Source of the DNA: a bacterium
GTDB taxonomy: Bacteria > Bacteroidota > Bacteroidia > Chitinophagales > Chitinophagaceae
Assembly (NCBI GenBank): GCA_027364635.1
Contig: DAHXOZ010000006.1
Location: 1-45,458, forward strand
Direction of reading: 5' to 3'
Length of the DNA: 45,458 bases
Shown here: positions 8,017 to 17,073 of the stretch, piece after piece
Numbering within the stretch: position 1 is the stretch's first letter
Layout: each line of letters opens with the position of its first letter
The notes under the pieces: generated by a model
What the model saw: only the letters and a program-made list of their open reading frames with translations
Told to the model about the DNA's origin: nothing
Databases searched by the model: none
Translations under genes and position numbers: made by a program

Positions 8017-11000
8017 TTAAAGACCGGAAATTAATTCCAGTTCTATTGCGGTTAAGTTATATTGATTAATTACTTCTATGTATTGACGGCGGACATTGTT
8101 GGCATTGTTTAAAGATTGGGATAATTGATAATAATCAATTTCACCTGCCTCAAATGCTCTTTGAGATTTGTTGATAAGCAATTCTGCCTGTGGCAAAGCG
8201 GTTTTGCGGAAATAGCCGATTTGTATCTGAAGCCTTCTTAAATCTGAAAGAAGCAAGGTGCCTCTTTGGGAAAGACCGAAATAAAATGCCTGTACTTCTG
8301 CTTCACGTATCTGCATATTTATTTCCGCAGCACGTATTTTCGCCTTTTGTGGTTTGGCAAAAAGGGGAATACTGATTCCTGCTTCAATGCCCTGGAACCG
8401 CTTACCTGCACCATAGTATTTTTCCCCTCCATTTTTTGGATGATTGCCCACTAATGACTGATTAAAGTATCCTACGCTAAAATCCGGAAGAAGCCTGGCC
8501 TTCTGCACCTTTATTTCTTTTGCCGCTACTTCTATCTGGCTGCGCAATGATTGCAATACCGGATTGTTTCCCAGGATAGAGCTATCCAAACTTAATAACA
8601 CTGTTTTCTCTTTCAACACGCTATCCTCAATACCTGTGATAGTGGTATCATTCATATACTTGCTTAAGAGTTTTAAGTTCGTGTTGATGTACTCATCTAC
8701 CTGTTGCCGTTGGGCAATGGCTTCCTGCAATTGGGTGTTGGCATTGTATTTTTCCAGAATATTCGTTTCACCGGTATTAAACCGGATCTCAGCAGCTTTT
8801 AAAACCCGTTCATACAAAGTGATTAAGGTATCTGCCAATTTTCGCTGTTCATTCCTGTAAAGCAATTGGTGATAAACATTCTTTACCTGAAAGGCTATCT
8901 GGCTCTGATAAATCTTCAGTTGAGAACGGCTGGCGCCTATAGAGGCATCTGCAAGTTCTTTAAGCCTTTTTAGGTAAACAGGATTTGGAATGTTTTGGGT
9001 AATGGTAATGTTATTGTCGTAAGGTATCGGGCTATTGTACTGCCCGTAAGTGAGGTTGATATTGGTTTTACCGATATCTCCTGTACTTCCTTTTAACGTT
9101 TGCTGATATTCGACACCCAGATTTCCTACTCTCATATTTGGATTAGCACTTAGAGAATTGGTTACTGCTGTCTGCAAATTCACTTTATTACTGACAGGGC
9201 TTTGTGCGTAGGAATAATTGGTACTACCCAACAATAAAAACAATATGGTTATGATAGTAGGAATTGTGGACTTTCTTCTCCTTATCTTTATTTTTTCAAA
9301 CATGGTATAAAGCACCGGCAATACAATGAGCGTTAAGAATGTCGCTGTTATCAATCCACCTATAACAACAGTAGCCAAAGGCTTTTGAACTTCTGCACCG
9401 GCACCATGTGATAATGCCATTGGTAAAAACCCTAACGAAGCAACAGTAGCAGTCATTAATACAGGCCGTAGCCTTGTTGCGGTACCTGTAAGAATAATCT
9501 TGTTCAAATTACGCATACCATTCTTTTTTAGCTGGTTAAACTCACTGACCAGCACAATTCCGTTTAGCACAGCTACCCCAAACAGTGCAATAAATCCAAT
9601 ACCTGCGGAAATACTGAAAGGCATTCCTCTTAGCCATAATGCGAATATGCCACCTATAGCAGATAGGGGAATGGCTGTAAAAATTAATAAGGAATATTTG
9701 ATAGAACCAAAAGCAAAATATAGTAATAAAAGAATCAGGCCCAGCGCTACCGGAACGGCAACAGATAATCGTTTATTAGCTTCTTCCAGGTTTTTGAACT
9801 GGCCGCCATAAGTAATGAAATAGCCCGTGGGCATTTTTATTTTCGCATCAATCTTTTGTTGCATTTCTTTTACCACCGAAGCAATATCCCTGCCTCTTAC
9901 ATTGAAGCCAACGATAATTCTTCGCTTACCATCTTCTCTCTGAATTTGGTTAGGGCCTAATTGAAAGCTTATATTCGCAACCTGTTCCAATGGAATATTT
10001 TTTCCGTCTTTGGTGGTAACAAAAAGCCTTTTTACATCATCTATACTTTGGCGTTCTGCTTCCTGAAGGCGTACTACCAAATCAAATCGCTTTTCTCCTT
10101 CAAATACAGTACCGGCAACACCACCTGCAAATGCGGTGTTAATTGCCTGGTTAATGTCTGAAACATTCAATCCATACTGAGCAATTTTATCACGATTGAG
10201 TTTGATAGAAATCTGTGGCAGTCCGGTTAACTGTTCCAGGTATAAATCCTCCGCACCTTTTACCGTTGGAACGATAGCGCCTATTTTTTTTGATAATTCT
10301 GTTAATACCTGCAGGTCTTCGCCAAATATTTTAATACCCACATCTTGTTTAACACCTGATAATAATTCATTGGACCGCAATTGGATTGGCTGAGAAAACC
10401 CGAATGTAACACCCGGAATTACTTCAAGGCTTTTCTCCATCAGTTCAGTGAGTCCTTCCCGGGTCTCGGCGCTAGTCCATTCTGCTTTTGGCTTTAATAT
10501 AACGGTTACATCAGCAGCCTCAATAGGCATAGGGTCTGTGGGTATTTCAGACGAGCCAATTTTGCCAATCACTTCTTTTACCTCCGGAAATGTTTTCATT
10601 AAAATATCAGAAGCCTGGGTTACTTTATCTATGGATTGGCTTAACGAACTTCCTGTGAGCAACCTGGTTTCAATAGCAAAATCCCCTTCATCCAGGGTGG
10701 GTATAAATTCGCCCCCAAGAGTAGAGAATACAACTAATGAAATAGCCAGAAGGCCTACTGCAATACCCACTACTAATAATCTCATTCGTAAAGCGCCTTT
10801 AATAAGTGGCTCATACCACTTTTGAACGCGAGCCATCATTCTATCAGAAATATTCTTTTTATGACTGATATTCTTACTTAAAAACAAAGAACTAATCATT
10901 GGCACATAAGTAACTGATAAAATTAAAGCGCCCAGGATAGCAAAAGAAACGGTCTCAGCCATTGGCCTGAACATTTTACCTTCCACGCCTACCAATGCAA

Positions 11001-12384
11001 GAATCGGTAAATAAACTATTAGAATAATAATTTGTCCGAAAGCCGCGGAATTCATCATTTTTTTTGATGCAGTACCCACTTCGCTATCCATTTCTGCCTG
11101 GGTTATTCTTCCCGCCTTTCGACGAGCGATATGATGCATGGTAGCTTCTACAATAATGACTGCACCATCCACAATTAATCCAAAATCTATTGCGCCAAGG
11201 CTCATAAGATTGCCGGTTACACCAAACACCTTCATTAAGGAAATAGCAAAAAGCATGGCTAACGGAATCACAGAGGCGACTATCAATCCTGACCGTACAT
11301 TTCCAAGGAAAACGACCAGTACAAAAATTACAATTAATGCTCCTTCCAATAGATTTTTCTCAACAGTACTAATGGCTCTTGCTACAAATTCACTTCTGTC
11401 TAAAAATGGCTCTACAACAACTCCCTCCGGTAGGGATTTATTTATTTGAATCATTTTTTCTTTAACGCTGTTTACAACTGCACTCGCATTGCTTCCTTTT
11501 AACAACATTACAATACCACCTACCGCTTCTTTATCATTCCGGGTGAAGGCGCCATAACGATTAGCAGCACCAAATTTAACAGTGGCTACATCGCGGATGG
11601 TAACCGGAACGCCACTTTCTGTATTCTTTACTACAATTCTTTCAATGTCGCCCAGGTTTGTTATCAGGCCTTCACTTCTTATGAAATAAGCATTTGGTTT
11701 CTTATCAATGTAAGAACCACCGGTGTTTTGATTATTGTTTTCAAGCGCGGTAAATATGTCTGATATGGAAATATTGTAGCTCCTTACCCTGTCAATATTC
11801 AAAGCAATTTCATATTGCTTCAAATAACCGCCAAAGCTATTTACTTCCGCTATACCCGGGGTTCCTAACAATTGTCTTCTTACAATCCAATCCTGAATGG
11901 TGCGCAGGTCCATCGCATTGTATTTGTCTTCATATCCTTTTTTAGCATGTAACACGTATTGGTATATTTCACCCAAACCCGTGGAAATAGGAGCCATTTC
12001 CGGCAGGCCTAAGCCGGGCGCTATAGAATTTTTAGCTTCGGTTATCCGTTCTGATACTTGCTGGCGCGCCCAATAAATATCGGCATCATCATGAAATATT
12101 ACCGTAACTACTGAAAGCCCAAAACGGGAAATGGAACGCACTTCCTCAATTTCAGGAATGGTTGCCATGGTCTGTTCTACGGGGAAAGAAATAAATTGCT
12201 CTACTTCCTGTGCTGCCAGCGAAGGGCTTATTGTAATAATTTGAACCTGGTTATTGGTAATGTCGGGGATAGCGTCTATTGGTAATTTTGAAGCGCTCCA
12301 TGCCCCCCAAATAATAAGGGCGAGCGTAAAAATCCCTATAACCAGTTTATTTTTAATGGAAAAATCAATGATCTTATTTAGCAT
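8017..12384 (-). CDS. czcA: CzcA-type heavy-metal RND pump fused to a TolC outer-membrane factor
   Basis: A 1455-aa fusion. Residues 1 to about 1036 are a full CzcA-type antiporter ('PIDAIPDITNNQVQI'; TM4 relay IDFGLIVDGAVIIVEA with two Asp and Glu; 'AVLNGIVLVSEF' in the second half). After a basic linker (KIKIRRRK) comes a second signal-like segment, TIPTIITILFLLLGS...SYAQ, with an AQ-S cleavage-like site near 1061. About 394 residues of TolC/OprM family follow (coiled-coil repeats, 'GIEAGISIPLFAKPQKAKI'). The internal signal suggests the polypeptide is cut so that the TolC part reaches the outer membrane. Such fusions are known in Bacteroidota. Together with CzcB it makes a complete tripartite divalent-metal exporter. 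Confidence 0.92.
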   Translation of the reverse strand: MLNKIIDFSIKNKLVIGIFTLALIIWGAWSASKLPIDAIPDITNNQVQIITISPSLAAQEVEQFISFPVEQTMATIPEIEEVRSISRFGLSVVTVIFHDDADIYWARQQVSERITEAKNSIAPGLGLPEMAPISTGLGEIYQYVLHAKKGYEDKYNAMDLRTIQDWIVRRQLLGTPGIAEVNSFGGYLKQYEIALNIDRVRSYNISISDIFTALENNNQNTGGSYIDKKPNAYFIRSEGLITNLGDIERIVVKNTESGVPVTIRDVATVKFGAANRYGAFTRNDKEAVGGIVMLLKGSNASAVVNSVKEKMIQINKSLPEGVVVEPFLDRSEFVARAISTVEKNLLEGALIVIFVLVVFLGNVRSGLIVASVIPLAMLFAISLMKVFGVTGNLMSLGAIDFGLIVDGAVIIVEATMHHIARRKAGRITQAEMDSEVGTASKKMMNSAAFGQIIILIVYLPILALVGVEGKMFRPMAETVSFAILGALILSVTYVPMISSLFLSKNISHKKNISDRMMARVQKWYEPLIKGALRMRLLVVGIAVGLLAISLVVFSTLGGEFIPTLDEGDFAIETRLLTGSSLSQSIDKVTQASDILMKTFPEVKEVIGKIGSSEIPTDPMPIEAADVTVILKPKAEWTSAETREGLTELMEKSLEVIPGVTFGFSQPIQLRSNELLSGVKQDVGIKIFGEDLQVLTELSKKIGAIVPTVKGAEDLYLEQLTGLPQISIKLNRDKIAQYGLNVSDINQAINTAFAGGVAGTVFEGEKRFDLVVRLQEAERQSIDDVKRLFVTTKDGKNIPLEQVANISFQLGPNQIQREDGKRRIIVGFNVRGRDIASVVKEMQQKIDAKIKMPTGYFITYGGQFKNLEEANKRLSVAVPVALGLILLLLYFAFGSIKYSLLIFTAIPLSAIGGIFALWLRGMPFSISAGIGFIALFGVAVLNGIVLVSEFNQLKKNGMRNLNKIILTGTATRLRPVLMTATVASLGFLPMALSHGAGAEVQKPLATVVIGGLITATFLTLIVLPVLYTMFEKIKIRRRKSTIPTIITILFLLLGSTNYSYAQSPVSNKVNLQTAVTNSLSANPNMRVGNLGVEYQQTLKGSTGDIGKTNINLTYGQYNSPIPYDNNITITQNIPNPVYLKRLKELADASIGASRSQLKIYQSQIAFQVKNVYHQLLYRNEQRKLADTLITLYERVLKAAEIRFNTGETNILEKYNANTQLQEAIAQRQQVDEYINTNLKLLSKYMNDTTITGIEDSVLKEKTVLLSLDSSILGNNPVLQSLRSQIEVAAKEIKVQKARLLPDFSVGYFNQSLVGNHPKNGGEKYYGAGKRFQGIEAGISIPLFAKPQKAKIRAAEINMQIREAEVQAFYFGLSQRGTLLLSDLRRLQIQIGYFRKTALPQAELLINKSQRAFEAGEIDYYQLSQSLNNANNVRRQYIEVINQYNLTAIELELISGL

Positions 12385-12399
12385 TTTTAAAGAGGGTTA

Positions 12400-12552
12400 T
12401 TATTTAGTCACAAGCTCGTAGTATCTAATGATTACAGCTATGATTGCGCGTATCATCAAAATGGACAGGATGATTATAGTAATTGTTCTAATAATCCTGA
12501 ACCTTGGCCGGGAAGAAACTTTACGTTTCTTTTTACTAAATTTTGTGGTCAA
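12400..12552 (-). CDS. small single-pass membrane protein (50 aa), czc-associated, copy 2
   Basis: Absent from the ORF track. From the TTG at 12550-12552 the frame encodes a basic head (KFSKKKRKVSSRPRFR) and one hydrophobic helix, ending LVTK, then TAA. Against copy 1 at 4737-4892 I count about 14 base differences over the aligned 3' part, of which about 8 are in third positions, and the protein changes are conservative (V/I, L/I, I/V, R/K, Q/E) apart from G/R inside the helix. The frame upstream closes at a TAA and offers no other standard start. It sits 15 nt before the CzcA-TolC gene, the same place as copy 1. Function unknown. Confidence 0.6.
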   Translation of the reverse strand: MTTKFSKKKRKVSSRPRFRIIRTITIIILSILMIRAIIAVIIRYYELVTK

Positions 12553-12572
12553 AATTGGCGTGTTGCAAAATG

Positions 12573-12590
12573 AAACAGGATTACCTGTTT
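12573..12590 (-). terminator. conserved hairpin between DUF6660 gene and microprotein, copy 2
   Basis: AAACAGG-TAAT-CCTGTTT on the minus strand, followed by CATTTTG. The stem is identical to that at 4914-4931 and the loop differs by one base. Both stems persist although neighbouring bases changed, which suggests a kept structure (attenuator, terminator or processing site). Confidence 0.45.
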
Positions 12591-12623
12591 AAGCAAATAA
12601 AAGAATAATCTTAGGGGAGAGTA

Positions 12624-12935
12624 TTACGCCAATTTGGGTGGTTGCCAGACAGACAATGAAATTCCTTTAATAAAGGATGAATAGATGGTGTTATACCTTT
12701 TTTTTAATTCAGGTTTAACAAGAATTAATTTCGCTATAACCTGGGGAATGGGTGAATCCGTACAGCATGAACAACTGCAAATAGGAGGGCAGGTATCATT
12801 TAGCGGATTGTCATGCTGATAAGACGTTTTTGTTATCTCTGTCGTTGCCTTACTATTCATTGTATTTGCATCAGTACATGGCACTACGCTAAGTACTAAA
12901 ATTACAAGAGCTAATATGGAGGCTATAAATTTCAA
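12624..12935 (-). CDS. DUF6660-like small Cys-rich exported protein, copy 2
   Basis: A 103-aa paralogue of 4966-5280. Signal-like start KFIASILALVILVLSVVPC, Cys cluster TCPPICSCSCC in the middle, and an almost identical tail (RYNTIYSSFIKGISLSVWQPPKL). The start is a TTG at 12933-12935, at the same position as the GTG of copy 1. A degenerate -7 box (TACCTTCG) lies just upstream. It heads cassette 2, 88 nt downstream of the GDCCVxC gene. Probably periplasmic and metal binding; that is inference from the Cys cluster and its neighbours. Confidence 0.72.
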   Translation of the reverse strand: MKFIASILALVILVLSVVPCTDANTMNSKATTEITKTSYQHDNPLNDTCPPICSCSCCTDSPIPQVIAKLILVKPELKKRYNTIYSSFIKGISLSVWQPPKLA

Positions 12936-13023
12936 AGTTTTGCGAAGGTATATAATGTGATTTATAAAATGAAAATCAAATTTGAATGCAAGAGATTTTA
13001 ATAAAACTTTATCAAAAATTTAT

Positions 13024-13239
13024 TTATACACAACAGGATCGGTTAGTTTGCATCGGAGGACATTTTACAGAGCCATAACTACAGAAGACACAGCAATCAC
13101 CCTCCTTCGGTTTTAAAACTGTTTCACAGTTGGTACACTTATAAAAATACTGGCAGGCATCCGTGGGCATAGTTTCTTCTTTTTGAAAACCGCAATCCGG
13201 GCAGGTAATTGTTGACTGTAACGTTATTGTTCTTTTCAT
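13024..13239 (-). CDS. GDCCVxC domain-containing protein
   Basis: A 71-aa soluble Cys-rich protein carrying the exact family signature GDCCVFC (about 47-53). Other pairs are CPDC near residue 14, YKCTNC near 35, a 'SVKCPP' and a terminal RSCCV. The family is often next to mercury or other metal genes, and some members are selenoproteins with Sec in place of Cys; here the position is Cys. Zinc-ribbon-like metal binding is likely; no catalytic role is known to me. Its start lies immediately after the merTP stop, so it is translated with the mercury module. Confidence 0.8.
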   Translation of the reverse strand: MKRTITLQSTITCPDCGFQKEETMPTDACQYFYKCTNCETVLKPKEGDCCVFCSYGSVKCPPMQTNRSCCV

Positions 13240-13848
13240 TTATTTTAATTTTGTATGAGTTACTTTATATCCGGTTGAATTAATAGCCTTTGTAATTTCA
13301 GCAATATTTGTTTTTGAGTTGTCGAATTGAACCGTTGCATTCGCATTTTGATAGGATGCTTCCGACTTTAAAATTCCTTGCAACTTATTGACTTCGTAAT
13401 TTACTTCTTCGGTGCAGCCTTCACAAGTCATACCGCTTATTTTAAATTCTGCTGATTGAATATTTGATTTTTCAACAAATACTATTTGCTTTTCAGTCTT
13501 TGGAAAAAATATTTTTGAGTAGTAGGGAAACGCAATCATTACGGCTGCAAAAATGGTTACCAGCAAGAGAAATGATTTTGATTGAACAAACTTTGATTTC
13601 TCATCTGTAGCACAACCACAATCATCAGGATTCTTTCGTTTTAATTTCAGATACCATGCCAATGCTAATGCAGCGACTGATAATCCGATTAAATAAGGTC
13701 TTGCAGGTTCTATCCATAAAAAGGTAGCTGCAATACTGCTGCTTCCGGCAAGTAATGCAACAACGGGGGTTATACAACAAAGGGAAGCAGCAATTGCTGA
13801 AAGAACGCCAGCACCTGTAAATGTACCGGATGATTTTATAGGTATCAT
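13240..13848 (-). CDS. merTP: mercuric transport protein MerTP (MerT-MerP fusion), module A
   Basis: A 202-aa fusion. The N-terminal MerT part has three TM helices with the Hg-binding vicinal pair in TM1 (AASLCCITPVVALLAG) and a cytoplasmic Cys pair (DDCGCA, near 77). The C-terminal MerP-like HMA domain has ISGMTCEGC (about 138-146). It takes Hg2+ from the periplasm and moves it inward for reduction. The stop abuts the GDCCVxC gene and the start overlaps the regulator by 4 nt. No merA lies beside this copy; the only MerA in the window is in module B at 29411-30841. Confidence 0.9.
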   Translation of the reverse strand: MIPIKSSGTFTGAGVLSAIAASLCCITPVVALLAGSSSIAATFLWIEPARPYLIGLSVAALALAWYLKLKRKNPDDCGCATDEKSKFVQSKSFLLLVTIFAAVMIAFPYYSKIFFPKTEKQIVFVEKSNIQSAEFKISGMTCEGCTEEVNYEVNKLQGILKSEASYQNANATVQFDNSKTNIAEITKAINSTGYKVTHTKLK

Positions 13849-14222
13849 AGTGTTTCCAATTTTTGAGTTTGCTGGTTAATGTATTTGAAGAAAGGATTTA
13901 AAATCTTTAGGTTTTCCCGTGTAAGGGTATAATAAATGGTTTGTCCTTCCCTTCTGGTTTCTACAACATTTCCATCCTTTAATTTCCGTAAATGTTGTGA
14001 TACGGCCGGAATACTCATGCCTAAAATATCGGCGAGGTCGCAAGGGCACAATTCTTTTTCTTCTTCCAATAAATAAATAATTTTAAGCCTGGCTTCATTG
14101 CCCGCTAAAGCTAAAACGTTGGATAGCTGATTAAATGACTTTTGAGCCACTTTCAGCTTGTCTTTACAATTGTTTATTTGTTCCAAATCTGCAAACAATC
14201 TTATACAGGTATTATTTTCCAT
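13845..14222 (-). CDS. ArsR/SmtB-family metal-responsive repressor (CadC-like), module A
   Basis: A 125-aa winged-helix repressor. The recognition region is MSIPAVSQHLRKLKDGNVVETRREGQTIYYTL in outline (quoted here only to name it: 'MSIPAVSQHLRKL' then 'EGQTIYYTL'). Before it is LCPCDL, the C-x-C of the alpha3/CadC site, and Cys residues also lie near the N-terminus (NTCIRL, NNCKDK), as in CadC's alpha3N metal site. It probably senses Hg, Cd or Pb and releases its own promoter. A palindrome covering the -33 box lies just upstream. First gene of merR-like/merTP/GDCCVxC. Confidence 0.88.
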   Translation of the reverse strand: MENNTCIRLFADLEQINNCKDKLKVAQKSFNQLSNVLALAGNEARLKIIYLLEEEKELCPCDLADILGMSIPAVSQHLRKLKDGNVVETRREGQTIYYTLTRENLKILNPFFKYINQQTQKLETL

Positions 14223-14226
14223 TTAG

Positions 14227-14267
14227 CAAAGATAAAATATATAAGTATTTAAGCAAATGCTTAAATA
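14227..14267 (-). promoter_or_regulatory. promoter and palindromic operator of module A regulator
   Basis: Minus strand: -33 TTTG (14254-14257), a 19-nt spacer, -7 TATCTTTG (14227-14234), then 4 nt to the ATG, a textbook Bacteroidota promoter with almost no leader. A 22-bp perfect palindrome (14246-14267; core TTTAAGCAAATGCTTAAA) covers the -33 box and is the likely repressor site. A near-identical palindrome stands before the module B regulator. Confidence 0.72.
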
Positions 14268-14329
14268 AGAATAAATGCAAATTTCCTGTGAATAATAATA
14301 ACTCAGAACCAGTAGCACTGGCTCAAAAA

Positions 14330-14965
14330 TTACTTCCTCTTGAAACTACAAAAAACAAAATTCTGAATAGTGTTGAAAGGCGTGGTATGATTCACTTCAA
14401 TACATTTAATTCTGTCAAATGCTATTTCAAACCTTGCTGACATGGATGCTTCTGAATATTGTTTTATTTCTAATCCGCTACATTTCTTAGGCCCTTTTTC
14501 TGAAAAGGTACCAAGTATTAAGTAACCATCTTTTTTTATAGCATCTTCTGCAATGGATACATATTTGTATATGCTATCTTCAGTTGTTATAAAATGAAAC
14601 GCTGCCCTGTCATGCCAAAAATCAAATTGTATCGGTGGCTCAAAATCCGTTACATCTGAAACAACCCAATGAACTTTTGATGCTCTTGCTCCTAATCTTT
14701 GTTTCGCTTTTTCAATTGCATTTGATGAAATATCAAGCACCCAAATATTTTGATACCCTTTTTCAAGTAGTGCATCAACGAAATGGCTTTCCCCACCGCC
14801 TATGTCAATGATATTGGCAGTTACAGGCAGTTTGAATAATTCTATAAACTCCATTGAAGTCTTTGGATATTCTTGAAACCAGCTAACCTCCTTTTCACTT
14901 TTTGAACGGAAAATATTTTCCCAATATTCCTTTTCTGTTTTTGCCACAATGAGCAGGTTTATCAT
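14330..14965 (-). CDS. class I SAM-dependent methyltransferase
   Basis: A 211-aa soluble methyltransferase. 'YWENIF...EVSWFQEYP' is the usual N-terminus of this subgroup; motif I is IIDIGGGESHFVDALL (about 51-66), motif II 'IWVLDIS', and the middle 'FDFWHDRAAFHF' and 'GTFSEKGPKKCSGLEIKQYS' are subgroup hallmarks. Its substrate is unknown; related genes recur in metal, tellurite or thiopurine-type detoxification contexts. It starts 23 nt after copB, so the two are probably co-transcribed, although a TAnnTTTG box also lies in the gap. Confidence 0.8.
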   Translation of the reverse strand: MINLLIVAKTEKEYWENIFRSKSEKEVSWFQEYPKTSMEFIELFKLPVTANIIDIGGGESHFVDALLEKGYQNIWVLDISSNAIEKAKQRLGARASKVHWVVSDVTDFEPPIQFDFWHDRAAFHFITTEDSIYKYVSIAEDAIKKDGYLILGTFSEKGPKKCSGLEIKQYSEASMSARFEIAFDRIKCIEVNHTTPFNTIQNFVFCSFKRK

Positions 14966-14988
14966 TGTTTAAAATTGATACAAATTTA

Positions 14989-17073
14989 TCAACGCTTTAT
15001 TTTCAACATACTTGCATTTATTGCAACTACAATGGTACTAACGCTCATCAACGCCGCACCTGCCGCAGGGCTTAATAATATTCCATAGTTATACAAAACT
15101 CCCGCTGCCAATGGTAAGGCAATAACGTTGTAACCCGTTGCCCACATTAGGTTTTGCACCATTTTGCGATAGGTTGCTTTACCAAATAAAATCAGGTTGA
15201 CAATATCTTTTGGGTTACTGTTTACCAATATGATTCCTGCTGTTTCCGCTGCTATGTCACTGCCGCTTCCAACTGCGATTCCAATATCAGCCTGTGCCAA
15301 TGCGGGCGCATCGTTTACCCCATCGCCAGTCATGGCAACGTATTCACCTTTGCTTTGCAGGTCTTTTATCTTTTCTAATTTCTGATGCGGCAATACTTCT
15401 GCAATAAAACTATCCATGCCCAAAGTCTTGCTCACTGTTTCCGCAACATTTTTATTATCTCCTGTTAGCAAAATGGATTTGATGTTATTCTTTTTTAATT
15501 CCTGAATTGCTTCCTTTGATTCAAGGCGTATTTCGTCTGACAAAGCAATGTAGCCCGCCAATGCATTATCAATGATTACAAACACAATTGTTTCTGCAGC
15601 GTCTGTTTTAAAATTTTCCGGAAATGGAATATTATTTTCTTTTAAAAATCCGGGGCTTACTACTTTTACATTTTTGCCTTCCACAATAGCTTCCACGCCT
15701 TTGCCTGTAATGGCATTAAAATTTTCCGTTGCCGGAATCGTAATTTTTAAATCTTTTACTTTTTGTAAAATCCCTGTAGCAATCGGATGTTCAGAGTTTT
15801 GTTCCAATGCGGAAGCAATGCGAATCAATTCATTCTCTGATAAGCCATTTTGTAGGGAAACCACTTTTGAAACTTCAAATTTTCCGATGGTTAATGTGCC
15901 GGTCTTATCAAAAACCAATGTGGTTATTTTTCTGCTGTTCTCAAATGCAGTCCGGTTTTTAATCAGCAATCCATTTTTAGCAGATAAAGCCGTTGATTTG
16001 GCCACTACTAATGGCACTGCCAATCCTAAAGCATGAGGGCAACAAATTACTATCACGGTTACCATTCTTTCCATGGCAAACGCCAAAGTTTTTCCATCCA
16101 CATACCAATATATAAAAGTAGCTACACCTGCAAGAATGGCAATGCCCGTAAGCCATTGCGCTGCTTTATCGGCCAGCAATTGCGTATTGGATTTTGCATT
16201 CTGAGCATCCTTCACCAATTTAACCACCTGCGATAAATAAGAATCCTTGGCGCCATGAGCCACTCGTATTTTTAATGAGCCATTTCCGTTTAGTGAACCT
16301 GCAATTAACTGATCACCTTTTGATTTTTTTACTGGTTTAGATTCGCCGGTAAGCATACTTTCATTGAGATAACTTTCTCCGTCTTCAATGATGCCATCAG
16401 CCGCTACTTTTTCACCTGGCTTGATAAGAATAATATCGTTTTCTTTAAGTGTCTCCGTCTTTACATCCTTAACCTCAGCTCCATTAACCAAATGAGCATC
16501 TGCGGGCATCAATTGCACCAACAATTCTAGTTCTTTTGACGCCCCTGCTACTGATTTCATTTCTATCCAATGCCCTAAAAGCATGATAAGGATTAACGTG
16601 GCAAGTTCCCAAAAGAAATCCATTCCTTCTAAACCAAAAACAGTTGCCGAACTATAGATATAAGCTACGGAAATGGCGAAGCCAATTAATGTCATCATAC
16701 CGGGATTCCAGAATTTCATTTCCTGATACCAGCCTTTCAAAAAAGGCCATCCGCCATATAAATAAACAATGGTTGACAAAGCAAATAAAATGTATCCGGA
16801 ACCTGCAAACTTCCAGTCAACATCAAGCCAATGCTGTATCATAGGCGACAACAACAGAATTGGAATGGTTAGAATTAATGTAACAAAAAATCTCTTTTTA
16901 AAATCCATAATCATCATCGCATGATGGTCATGGCCTTCCATTCCCATTGATGGATTTGCATCATGATGCATGGAACTGTGGCCCATTTTACTATGATCCG
17001 CTTTATTAATTTTCTTCTCTATTTCTTTTTTAGACGTCATCTGATGGCCCGAATTGTGCTGATGATTTTCCAT
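14989..17073 (-). CDS. copB: copper-translocating P1B-type ATPase, CopB type
   Basis: A 694-aa inner-membrane ATPase that exports copper or silver to the periplasm. The first ~60 residues are His/Met-rich (HSKMGHSSMHHD, GHDHHAMM) with no CxxC HMA domain, which is the CopB (P1B-3) style. The transport motif is CPH (CCPHALGLAVPLV, about 344), also CopB-specific rather than the CPC of CopA. Phosphorylation site DKTGTLTIG at about 390, actuator TGES, and hinge MTGDGVNDAPALAQADIG near 590. Length and domain order are complete. The start is right beside the His-rich region. Confidence 0.93.
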   Translation of the reverse strand: MENHQHNSGHQMTSKKEIEKKINKADHSKMGHSSMHHDANPSMGMEGHDHHAMMIMDFKKRFFVTLILTIPILLLSPMIQHWLDVDWKFAGSGYILFALSTIVYLYGGWPFLKGWYQEMKFWNPGMMTLIGFAISVAYIYSSATVFGLEGMDFFWELATLILIMLLGHWIEMKSVAGASKELELLVQLMPADAHLVNGAEVKDVKTETLKENDIILIKPGEKVAADGIIEDGESYLNESMLTGESKPVKKSKGDQLIAGSLNGNGSLKIRVAHGAKDSYLSQVVKLVKDAQNAKSNTQLLADKAAQWLTGIAILAGVATFIYWYVDGKTLAFAMERMVTVIVICCPHALGLAVPLVVAKSTALSAKNGLLIKNRTAFENSRKITTLVFDKTGTLTIGKFEVSKVVSLQNGLSENELIRIASALEQNSEHPIATGILQKVKDLKITIPATENFNAITGKGVEAIVEGKNVKVVSPGFLKENNIPFPENFKTDAAETIVFVIIDNALAGYIALSDEIRLESKEAIQELKKNNIKSILLTGDNKNVAETVSKTLGMDSFIAEVLPHQKLEKIKDLQSKGEYVAMTGDGVNDAPALAQADIGIAVGSGSDIAAETAGIILVNSNPKDIVNLILFGKATYRKMVQNLMWATGYNVIALPLAAGVLYNYGILLSPAAGAALMSVSTIVVAINASMLKIKR

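Noticed and set aside
15572-16036. 154-aa plus-strand ORF opposite copB
   Set aside because: Antisense shadow of a well-conserved P-type ATPase.
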